Part shown: positions 5,767-10,672 of the stretch, piece after piece | How the letters are laid out: every line of letters starts with the position of its first letter | Position numbering within the stretch: position 1 is the first letter of the stretch | Origin: an uncultured Bacilli bacterium | GTDB taxonomy: Bacteria; Bacillota_I; Bacilli_A; RF39; UBA660 | Direction: 5' to 3' | Length of the DNA: 10,672 nucleotides | NCBI GenBank assembly: GCA_948552115.1 | Contig: CAOWNX010000008.1 | Location: 3,635 to 14,306, forward strand | Translations under genes and position numbers: made by a program | Notes under the pieces: generated by a model | The model's database searches: none | The model's input: only the letters and a program-made list of their open reading frames with translations | Told to the model about the DNA's origin: nothing

Positions 5767-5813
5767 GGTAAGCGTTATGTGTTAGCGTCACACCAAGGCA
5801 AATAGCACTAATT

Positions 5814-5836
5814 ACAGAGTTTTTCTCTGTTTTTTT
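5814..5836 (+). terminator. Intrinsic terminator of the small RNA
   Basis: ACAGAG (5814-5819), a 5-base loop of T, CTCTGT (5825-5830) and a T run to 5836. It also ends any read-through from the DUF3800 gene. Confidence 0.85.
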
Positions 5837-5837
5837 A

Positions 5838-5846
5838 TGATATACT
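5838..5846 (+). promoter_or_regulatory. Extended -10 promoter of the zinc-ribbon gene
   Basis: TGATATACT directly after the terminator T run, with no good -35. Predicted RNA start about 5853, giving a leader of only about 10 bases. Confidence 0.55.
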
Positions 5847-5851
5847 TTTTT

Positions 5852-5856
5852 AGGTG
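5852..5856 (+). promoter_or_regulatory. Ribosome binding site that selects ATG 5863
   Basis: AGGTG lies 6 bases before the ATG at 5863. An in-frame GTG at 5854 is inside this site and is an unlikely start. Confidence 0.6.
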
Positions 5857-5862
5857 TTTTTT

Positions 5863-6525
5863 ATGAAATGTAATATCAAGTATATTGGAAAATTAAGAAA
5901 TGGTACTCCACAATTTTTTTGTACTATTCATAAATCTTTTGCATCGAATCGTGGAATAAGGTTAGAAGAATGTTTTTGTTCTAATAAAGAAATGTTTCTT
6001 CATCCATTAGATATTTTAAAGACATCTGTTGATAGTATTCAAATTGTATATGAAGATATTTTTAAAAGCCTTATACCTAAAATATATATTAATCAAAAAG
6101 AGTATTCTGGAGTTTTTATATATGAGAATTCTGTTTTGACTTACAAAGATTTTGGAGGTATTTTATTATCATTTCTTCATTCTGTTTCTCTCGAACAAGT
6201 TGTATGTAAGCATTGTGGGTGTAAACATTCAGATAATGGGAAGTTTGCTTTTACTCCTCACCGAATTCATTTTTGTTCTTATTGTGGTCATAAGTTTGGC
6301 GTGAAAGAAAAAAATATTGGTAGTGAATTGGCTTTTATTTATGATATACCTTCTATTACTTTAGAAAATAATTCTGTGGTTATAGAAGAAAGATGCTGCG
6401 TTTCTTATGATTTGTTTTTTGGAACCGTTTTGGTAAATAATAAGAATGTAAATTCTGTAGTGATTAAAAACAAATCTTTTTCACTTGTTGATTTTTTGAG
6501 TGAAAAATTAAATGATGAATTTTAA
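5863..6525 (+). CDS. Uncharacterised protein with a zinc-ribbon motif
   Basis: A soluble 220-residue protein I cannot name. It contains a clear four-cysteine zinc ribbon: C115-x2-C118 and C138-x2-C141, the latter followed by GHKFG. Between the pairs lies a histidine-rich stretch with H122, H133 and H136 and the phrase KFAFTPHRIHFC. The N-terminus has a second possible metal site (C3, C20-x2-H23, then C37 and C39). The C-terminal 70 residues are mostly predicted beta strand, ending NKSFSLVDFLSEKL. Such paired cysteine sites are typical of nucleic-acid-binding or structural zinc domains, but no catalytic motif is visible. It has its own promoter and follows the small RNA directly, so it might belong to the DUF3800 locus; nothing proves that. 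Confidence 0.75.
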   Translation: MKCNIKYIGKLRNGTPQFFCTIHKSFASNRGIRLEECFCSNKEMFLHPLDILKTSVDSIQIVYEDIFKSLIPKIYINQKEYSGVFIYENSVLTYKDFGGILLSFLHSVSLEQVVCKHCGCKHSDNGKFAFTPHRIHFCSYCGHKFGVKEKNIGSELAFIYDIPSITLENNSVVIEERCCVSYDLFFGTVLVNNKNVNSVVIKNKSFSLVDFLSEKLNDEF

Positions 6526-6535
6526 TCATTTTTTT
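6510..6535 (+). terminator. Weak terminator overlapping the end of the zinc-ribbon gene
   Basis: AAATGAT (6510-6516) pairs with ATCATTT (6525-6531) over an 8-base loop, followed by T residues. The stem holds one G-C pair and the loop contains most of the stop codon, so its strength is uncertain. Confidence 0.4.
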
Positions 6536-6543
6536 CATTATTA

Positions 6544-6552
6544 TGATATGAT
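6544..6552 (+). promoter_or_regulatory. Extended -10 promoter of the unknown gene at 6569
   Basis: TGATATGAT, with no good -35. Predicted RNA start about 6559, at the ribosome binding site AAGGTGA (6558-6564), so the leader would be about 10 bases. Confidence 0.5.
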
Positions 6553-6568
6553 GATTTAAGGTGATAGT

Positions 6569-7084
6569 ATGAAGTTTCGTAAAAATTTATTTTTTGAAAT
6601 TCCAGAAAAAGATTTTATCATGCCGATTTATACAGAAGAAGATGTAAATACTTTAAAAAGTTTTTTAGAGGAAGATCAAGTTTTATTTTCGATAGGGTAT
6701 AAAAGTCTGGAAGATGCAGATGGTTTTTATTATATTGGACAAGTAAAGGAATTTACGAATTTGTTTTGTTTAAAAGATTTTCCACTTGTTTATCGGAAAC
6801 GTGTTTTGGATATATTAAAAGGATTAGAGGAAAATCCACAATATATTCAGTTTGAAGAAAATTTTGGAGTGATGAAGAAAATAGTGTATTTTAAAGATAC
6901 GAAAAATGGACCTAAGGCATTTGTGGAGAATTATAGTGAGTCTTTTTTAGAAAAATTGGAACGGATGGAAATTCAAGATTATTATGTGAAAGAAGTTCCT
7001 GTTTTCTTTACTCGTGGCTATCAAGAAAGAGATTCGTTTGAAATAGAAGAAGTATTTTATCAAATAAAGAATCCAAATTATTAA
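6569..7084 (+). CDS. Hypothetical acidic protein
   Basis: A 171-residue soluble protein I do not recognise. It has no signal peptide, transmembrane segment, cysteine motif or nucleotide-binding loop. It is rich in Glu, Phe, Tyr and Lys, with strand-helix alternation: MPIYTEEDVNTLKSFLEEDQVLFSIGY near the N-terminus looks like a small alpha-beta unit. The ribosome binding site AAGGTGA is 4 bases before the ATG. The stop codon touches the ribosome binding site of the DUF1653 gene, so these two and probably the kinase gene form an operon. Codon and base use look like those of the neighbours. Confidence 0.7.
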   Translation: MKFRKNLFFEIPEKDFIMPIYTEEDVNTLKSFLEEDQVLFSIGYKSLEDADGFYYIGQVKEFTNLFCLKDFPLVYRKRVLDILKGLEENPQYIQFEENFGVMKKIVYFKDTKNGPKAFVENYSESFLEKLERMEIQDYYVKEVPVFFTRGYQERDSFEIEEVFYQIKNPNY

Positions 7085-7088
7085 GGAG
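7083..7088 (+). promoter_or_regulatory. Ribosome binding site that selects ATG 7096
   Basis: AAGGAG precedes three consecutive ATG codons at 7090, 7093 and 7096, at 1, 4 and 7 bases. The third has the best spacing. Confidence 0.55.
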
Positions 7089-7095
7089 AATGATG

Positions 7096-7335
7096 ATGGA
7101 AGTTAAAATAAAAGGTATTTATAGACATTATAGTGGGGATTTGTATTTAGTAGAGGATATTGGATTTCATAGTGAGACTTTAGAAAAGTGTGTTATTTAT
7201 CGATCTTTATATGGAAACTCTAAGGTGTGGATTCGTCCTTATGATATGTTTTTGGAAGAAGTTAATAAAAATGGACAGAAGTACCGATTTGAACTTCAAG
7301 ATATCAAAAGTAAAAATTTGAATCATTTGTTTTAG
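7096..7335 (+). CDS. DUF1653 family protein
   Basis: A small protein of family DUF1653 (PF07866), 79 residues from the ATG at 7096. The family pattern is nearly complete: GIYRHYSGDLYLVEDIGFHSET (7-28), then a YRSLYG block (35-40) and WIRPYDMF (45-52), ending in KYRFE. Members are small cytoplasmic proteins found widely in bacteria, often near metabolic or nucleotide-related genes; their activity is unknown. It is placed in an operon with the preceding acidic protein (overlapping stop and ribosome binding site) and the APH-type kinase 9 bases downstream. Confidence 0.9.
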   Translation: MEVKIKGIYRHYSGDLYLVEDIGFHSETLEKCVIYRSLYGNSKVWIRPYDMFLEEVNKNGQKYRFELQDIKSKNLNHLF

Positions 7336-7344
7336 GTTTTAGCT

Positions 7345-8238
7345 ATGAAAAATGTTAGAGAGTTTTTATTACAGTATTCTTTTTTTCAAAAACGCTTTGA
7401 TTTTCAAATACATGAGATTCAAAATTATGGTAGAAGTAGTAAAGTGAAGGTAACATTTCATGATGAGACTTATTTGGTTCTTATTAAAAAATCACGAATT
7501 ATTAAATATATATCACGATTGAATATTTTAGAGGATGATTATCGAAAATTGATTGAGTTTCGATATTTAAGTCAAGATGGTAATGTGTTAGTGTTAAATT
7601 ATTATGGTGGGATTGGTGGACATGATTTAACATATTTTCAATCTAATGATTTTGTAGATTCTCCAAAAAGATGTGCACAACGATTGTATGAGTGTATTTG
7701 TCGATTGCACGCAACGTCTTGTAATTATATTGATTTTGATTCAAAGGGTGCTAATTGGTATGAATATGTTAGAAATCTTTTGATAGAATCTTTAGATCAT
7801 GCTCTAGCATTTCAAGCAATTACGAAAAATCAAAAACAAATGGTTCTAGATATCATAGACCAAAATCAAGATTATTTTTTGAATGTGTCTACCTGCTACA
7901 TTCATGGAGATTTAACTATTGTAAATGTCTGTTATCATCCAAATAAGGATTTATTTTATTTGATTGATTATGATGATTTTATTATTGGAGATCCATTTTA
8001 TGATTTTTCTCGATTAATGAATTTTTCAGAAAATTCAGAAATTTTGAAAGAATTTAAAAATTTATATTTTCCAAATATTGAGAAGAATATTATCCATTTG
8101 ATTTATACTTTACGAGTAACGCTTAATTGGTATTGTTTTATTTTAAGAAAACAATTAGATTATGAGTTGCCAGTTTTGGAAATTAGCAATCTCTTGAATC
8201 AATTGAATTTAATGAATGAAAAAAATAAATTATCATAG
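7345..8238 (+). CDS. APH/choline-kinase-type phosphotransferase
   Basis: A 297-residue protein with the aminoglycoside phosphotransferase (PF01636) kinase fold. The C-lobe motifs are clear: Brenner-type loop IHGDLTIVN (186-194) with catalytic D189 and N194, then the DFG-like LIDYDDFIIGDPFYDFSRL (206-224) with metal-binding D208. CRLHA (119-123) is the usual helix before the active site. K48 or K49 in VLIKKS may be the N-lobe lysine. Family members phosphorylate small hydroxylated molecules such as choline, ethanolamine, homoserine, sugars or aminoglycosides; the substrate here cannot be read from sequence, and the neighbours do not suggest drug resistance. The ribosome binding site is poor, suggesting coupling to the DUF1653 gene just upstream. 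Confidence 0.85.
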   Translation: MKNVREFLLQYSFFQKRFDFQIHEIQNYGRSSKVKVTFHDETYLVLIKKSRIIKYISRLNILEDDYRKLIEFRYLSQDGNVLVLNYYGGIGGHDLTYFQSNDFVDSPKRCAQRLYECICRLHATSCNYIDFDSKGANWYEYVRNLLIESLDHALAFQAITKNQKQMVLDIIDQNQDYFLNVSTCYIHGDLTIVNVCYHPNKDLFYLIDYDDFIIGDPFYDFSRLMNFSENSEILKEFKNLYFPNIEKNIIHLIYTLRVTLNWYCFILRKQLDYELPVLEISNLLNQLNLMNEKNKLS

Positions 8239-8246
8239 AATTTAAT

Positions 8247-8906
8247 ATGAAAAGATATGATTTGTTGATATTTGTTTTTTTTGTTCTTTTTGTTTGTTTC
8301 CTTTCTTTTCCAAATGTATTTGCTAATATGCCTTTAAGTGGAAAAGTGATTTTTTTAGATGCTGGGCATGGTGGAGTGGATCCAGGAAGTGTTGTAGGGA
8401 ACGTTTATGAAAAGGATATCAATTTGTCAATCACAAAATTTTTAGGAGAAGAGTTAACAAAATATGGTGCAACCGTATTTTATACGCGAGATGGTGATTA
8501 TGATTTAGGAAGTCCTAATGCACTTTATCGAAAAAAAAGCGATTTTGATGGTCGAATTAAGCGTATGAATGAAAGTCATGCGGATTTATATTTATCGATT
8601 CATTTGAATGTGTTACAGGATGCAAGGTATGATGGACCACAAGTATTTTATAATAACAAGAATGAATTAAACGAAAAAATTGCGCAACATATTCAAGAGT
8701 ATTTAAATTCAAAGTTGCACCATGATCGAGAAATCAAAAAGATACCGAGTTCAACTTATATGTATTCGAAATTATCGGTTCCAGGAGTTTTGATTGAATG
8801 TGGTTTTTTGTCTAATGTGGCAGAACGAAAAAAATTGGTAACAGAAAGTTATCAAAGAGAGTTTGCAAAGTATTTAGCAGAGGCGATTCAAAGTTTTAAT
8901 TTTTAA
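8247..8906 (+). CDS. cwlD: N-acetylmuramoyl-L-alanine amidase CwlD
   Basis: Zinc-dependent amidase (Amidase_3, PF01520). In spore formers CwlD removes the stem peptide from muramic acid in the cortex, the first step in making muramic delta-lactam. The 219 residues begin with a signal or membrane anchor (about 6-26) and then the catalytic domain. Zinc ligands are H41 in LDAGHGG, E55 and H119 in LSIHLN; the catalytic Glu is E184 in GVLIECGFLSN. The LYRKKSDFDGRI block (93-104) and the YQREFAKYLAEAI end favour CwlD over vegetative amidases, and Bacillus also has cwlD shortly downstream of rplM-rpsI. No ribosome binding site is visible; it starts 8 bases after the kinase stop and may be coupled to it. 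It overlaps the convergent gene by 11 bases. Confidence 0.87.
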   Translation: MKRYDLLIFVFFVLFVCFLSFPNVFANMPLSGKVIFLDAGHGGVDPGSVVGNVYEKDINLSITKFLGEELTKYGATVFYTRDGDYDLGSPNALYRKKSDFDGRIKRMNESHADLYLSIHLNVLQDARYDGPQVFYNNKNELNEKIAQHIQEYLNSKLHHDREIKKIPSSTYMYSKLSVPGVLIECGFLSNVAERKKLVTESYQREFAKYLAEAIQSFNF

Positions 8907-9873
8907 AATATTTCATTTTAGTTTTTTTTCTCCAGTTCATGCCTGTGGTATAAGAAATATTTTTTAGTTTTTTTAAGTATTCATTTAAAGTGATTTTGTT
9001 GTAAAGAACTTTTTCTGTTTCTTTAAAGATTTCTAGTGTTTCTTTTTCTGCTTTTTTTAATAAATCGTCAAATGATGTGGTGTATTTTAGTGTGTTATTC
9101 GTTGGATGAAACCAAGGTTCATGATTGCGATTTAGAATGTTGATATCTGGCTTTGTTGTGTGGAAACTTAAGTATTGATACATAGTGAGGTTTTTTGTGA
9201 AGATTTCATCAAATATTTTGTATGCTATTTTTTTGATTCCCGTGCGGTCGGTAACAAAGTATTTTAAAATATAGTGTCCTTGATTGGTACTTGTTTCGTA
9301 AATAGAACCCATATTTTCTTGGTTGAACGTTTGTTGATAGGTTTGAGTTATTAAATTTTTTAAGGTTTTTGAAAATTTTATTTTGGGTAAAAGTGTATCA
9401 CTTAATTTGGCTTTGTATAGCGGAGATTTTCTTTTTTCTTTGTATAAGATGGCATCAATGGAAACTTCTATTTTTTCATGATTTCCTCGATATTTGTAAT
9501 TTGGGTTTGATGCGTCGATCCATCCTGCTTGGTAGATAATAAATGGATGACAGTTTCGGTCTAGTATGTAGTGTGTAAGGGATCCATATAAGTAAGATAG
9601 AATTTCAGAATTTTCTTGTAATTGTTGTTCTTTGATATTTTGGATGATGTTTTGAAAGTATTCACTACAGTTTTCTTGTTGATATTTTGTTCCTAATTTT
9701 CGAATTTGTTTTCCTTTTTTCCATGTTAATAAGTTGTAATAAAATAAATTGTCGAAACTTTGAGCAAAAATATGATATGTTTTTTGCTTGTTTTTTAAAT
9801 GTTTTTGAATTTTTGGTGTAGTTTTTTGAATTATAGCTTCTGAAAATAGATAGTGTGTAACTATTGAAGGCAT
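8896..9873 (-). CDS. Zinc-dependent phospholipase C family protein
   Basis: A 325-residue protein of the zinc-dependent phospholipase C family (PF00882, the fold of Clostridium alpha-toxin and Bacillus PC-PLC). The family's metal-binding pattern is visible: MPSIVTHYLFSEA at the start with H7, H34 and D41 in YHIFAQSFDNLFYY, then GSLTHYILDRNCHPFIIY (97-114) with H101, D105 and H109, and NHEKIEVSID (131-140) with H132, E136 and D140. No signal peptide is seen, so this is the intracellular type common in Bacillota, whose substrate is unknown, rather than a secreted toxin. The C-terminal half is lysine-rich and divergent. GGTGA (9879-9883 on this strand) is the ribosome binding site. It converges on cwlD and diverges from the Abi_2 gene. 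Confidence 0.85.
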   Translation of the reverse strand: MPSIVTHYLFSEAIIQKTTPKIQKHLKNKQKTYHIFAQSFDNLFYYNLLTWKKGKQIRKLGTKYQQENCSEYFQNIIQNIKEQQLQENSEILSYLYGSLTHYILDRNCHPFIIYQAGWIDASNPNYKYRGNHEKIEVSIDAILYKEKRKSPLYKAKLSDTLLPKIKFSKTLKNLITQTYQQTFNQENMGSIYETSTNQGHYILKYFVTDRTGIKKIAYKIFDEIFTKNLTMYQYLSFHTTKPDINILNRNHEPWFHPTNNTLKYTTSFDDLLKKAEKETLEIFKETEKVLYNKITLNEYLKKLKNISYTTGMNWRKKTKMKYFKN

Positions 9874-9895
9874 TTTTTCACCAACCTTTCACAAA

Positions 9896-9904
9896 ATTAT
9901 AACA
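9896..9904 (-). promoter_or_regulatory. Extended -10 promoter of the phospholipase-like gene
   Basis: On the minus strand TGTTATAAT (TG extension plus TATAAT), with no strong -35. Predicted start about 9889, some 16 bases before the ATG. Confidence 0.6.
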
Positions 9905-9944
9905 TAAGGTTCACGTAAAAAATATAGAATGATAAGGAGCTTTG

Positions 9945-9953
9945 TGATATAAT
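9945..9953 (+). promoter_or_regulatory. Extended -10 promoter of the Abi_2 gene
   Basis: TGATATAAT, predicted start about 9960. Together with the opposite promoter at 9896-9904 it makes a compact divergent promoter region of about 107 bases between the two genes. Confidence 0.65.
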
Positions 9954-9980
9954 TTAAAAATAATACGGGGTGATTATTAC

Positions 9981-10672
9981 GTGGAGAAGATATTTAAGAC
10001 ATTAGATGAACAAATTCATATTTTGCAAAACAAAGGTCTCGTAGTACCCGATGAAGATTATGCGAAAGAAATTCTTTTGCGAGAAAATTATTTTTTCTTA
10101 AGTGGATATCGTCATTTGTTTTTAGAAAGTAATACAAATCGCGTATTTCTTCCAGGAACAACTTTTAATGAGCTTTATTCTTTATTTTATTTTGATCGTC
10201 ATATTCGTAATATTTTATTTCGTAATTTACTTATTATTGAAAATAATATCAAAAGTATCATGGCTTATCATTTGTCTATGCGTTATGGAATTCGAGAGGA
10301 ACAATATTTAAATCCAAAGAATTTTGTTCGTGATGTGGAGAAGAAACGACAAGTAGGTGATTTACTCAAAAAGTTAAAACGACAGATTCGAGTGAATGGT
10401 GGTTCTCATCAAGCAACACAACATTATATTGAACATTATGGTTATATTCCTTTGTGGATTGTTGTTAAAATTTTGTCTTTTGGAATTGTTGGAGAATTTT
10501 ATTCCATATTAAAGAGTGAAGATCAAAGAGCCGTTGCTGAGTTCTTTAATGTGAAGGCAGAAAATTTATTGATATGGTTACCAATTTTAGCGAATTATCG
10601 TAATTTGTGTGCTCATGAAGATATTTTGTATGAACATAAGGCTCAACGTTCCATTATGGATTGCCATTTTCA
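9981..10672 (+). CDS. Abi_2 family (AbiD/AbiF-like) abortive infection protein, 3' end cut by the window
   Basis: An open frame from a GTG at 9981 to the last base without a stop: 230 complete codons of a family usually near 300 residues. The ribosome binding site GGGGTGA (9967-9973) is 7 bases before the GTG. It matches the Abi_2 family (PF07751), related to lactococcal AbiD and AbiF phage-resistance proteins. Evidence is LRENYFFLSGYRHLF near residues 33-47, FDRHIRNILFRNLLIIENNIKS in the middle, IPLWIVVKILSFG, and YRNLCAHEDILY with the HEPN-type RxxxxH motif (R207 to H212). HEPN proteins with this motif are often RNases, so it may cleave RNA during phage infection; that role is inferred from the family. 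It is a single gene here, with its own promoter. Confidence 0.88.
   Translation, partial: MEKIFKTLDEQIHILQNKGLVVPDEDYAKEILLRENYFFLSGYRHLFLESNTNRVFLPGTTFNELYSLFYFDRHIRNILFRNLLIIENNIKSIMAYHLSMRYGIREEQYLNPKNFVRDVEKKRQVGDLLKKLKRQIRVNGGSHQATQHYIEHYGYIPLWIVVKILSFGIVGEFYSILKSEDQRAVAEFFNVKAENLLIWLPILANYRNLCAHEDILYEHKAQRSIMDCHF

Larger units (their letters stand above)
5709..5836 (+). ncRNA. Structured small RNA next to DUF3800 (about 125 nt)
   Basis: A stretch without a convincing gene, richer in GC (about 37% over 5711-5808) than its flanks, with its own promoter and terminator. By eye it folds as: outer stem P1 GTGTTAT (5709-5715) with ATAGCAC (5802-5808); internal loop; P2 CCTTG (5724-5728) with CAAGG (5794-5798), continued by TGTG (5732-5735) with CACA (5789-5792); inside, hairpin P3 GTAAATT (5738-5744) with AATTTAC (5751-5757) and hairpin P4 GCGTTA (5772-5777) with TAGCGT (5783-5788), joined by a linker at 5758-5771. 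It does not match SRP RNA, 5S rRNA, tmRNA, RNase P RNA or a riboswitch that I know. The likely role is partner or regulator of the DUF3800 protein; a cis-acting leader of the next gene is the alternative. Confidence 0.75.

Noticed and set aside
5731..5805. A 24-codon open frame (ATG to TAG) inside the small RNA.
   Set aside because: It has no ribosome binding site, spans P2 through P1 of the RNA fold and shows no protein-like composition; chance is the simplest explanation, though ribosome profiling could test it.
5709..5836. Possible 6S RNA, SRP RNA, 5S rRNA or a known riboswitch.
   Set aside because: It is too short for 6S RNA, lacks the SRP GGAAG-type apical motif and the 5S conserved loops, and shows no riboswitch core that I recognise.
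7345..8238. Aminoglycoside resistance gene.
   Set aside because: Only the general kinase fold is supported; the family acts on many substrates and the neighbours give no resistance context.
8894..8908. A/T-only inverted repeat between cwlD and the convergent gene, a possible two-way terminator.
   Set aside because: The stem has no G-C pair and lies within overlapping coding ends; too weak to call.
1..10672. CRISPR array, insertion sequence, tRNA or attachment-site repeats.
   Set aside because: No spaced direct repeats, transposase or integrase motifs, or tRNA-like cloverleaf were found on reading either strand.

Overview
The window is AT-rich DNA from a low-GC, endospore-forming Bacillota. 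TGA is used as a stop (the YabQ gene and the second ABC-ATPase gene end in TGA) and tryptophan is TGG, so the genetic code is standard rather than the mycoplasma code. SpoVG, YabP, YabQ and a CwlD-type amidase point to sporulation. The overall look suits the Erysipelotrichia or Mollicutes-related gut Bacilli, but the lineage is an inference and I cannot name a species.

Region 1 (1-1628) holds veg, spoVG, yabP, yabQ and divIC: biofilm and sporulation regulators, two spore-coat/forespore proteins and a septation protein. spoVG has its own sigma-A-type promoter and terminator. A sigma-E-like element lies just before yabP. divIC has a near-perfect extended -10 promoter buried in the 3' end of yabQ, which would uncouple cell division from the sporulation genes.

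Region 2 (1663-4847) is the familiar ecfA1-ecfA2-(ecfT)-truA-rplM-rpsI block, but altered. Both ABC ATPases are degenerate, the second has no Walker A motif at all, and ecfT is missing. truA, rplM and rpsI look normal. rplM is preceded by a perfect consensus promoter and a probable L13-type autoregulatory leader. A strong intrinsic terminator closes the block.

Region 3 (4850-8246) is accessory DNA inserted between rpsI and cwlD, which are close neighbours in Bacillus. It carries a DUF3800 protein with an RNase H-like set of acidic residues, then a small RNA of about 125 nt with a perfect consensus promoter, a well-defined multibranched fold and its own terminator. After these come a zinc-ribbon protein, an unknown acidic protein, a DUF1653 protein and an APH-type kinase. 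The DUF3800 gene plus structured RNA is the best candidate for an undescribed RNA-protein system here.

Region 4 (8247-10672) holds cwlD, a convergent zinc-dependent phospholipase C-like gene, and divergent from that the first part of an Abi_2 (AbiD/AbiF-like) gene with an RxxxxH motif. This last gene runs off the window.

Several genes share one promoter style: an extended -10 of the form TGATATAAT only 10-25 bases before the start codon, often with a GGTGA-type ribosome binding site.
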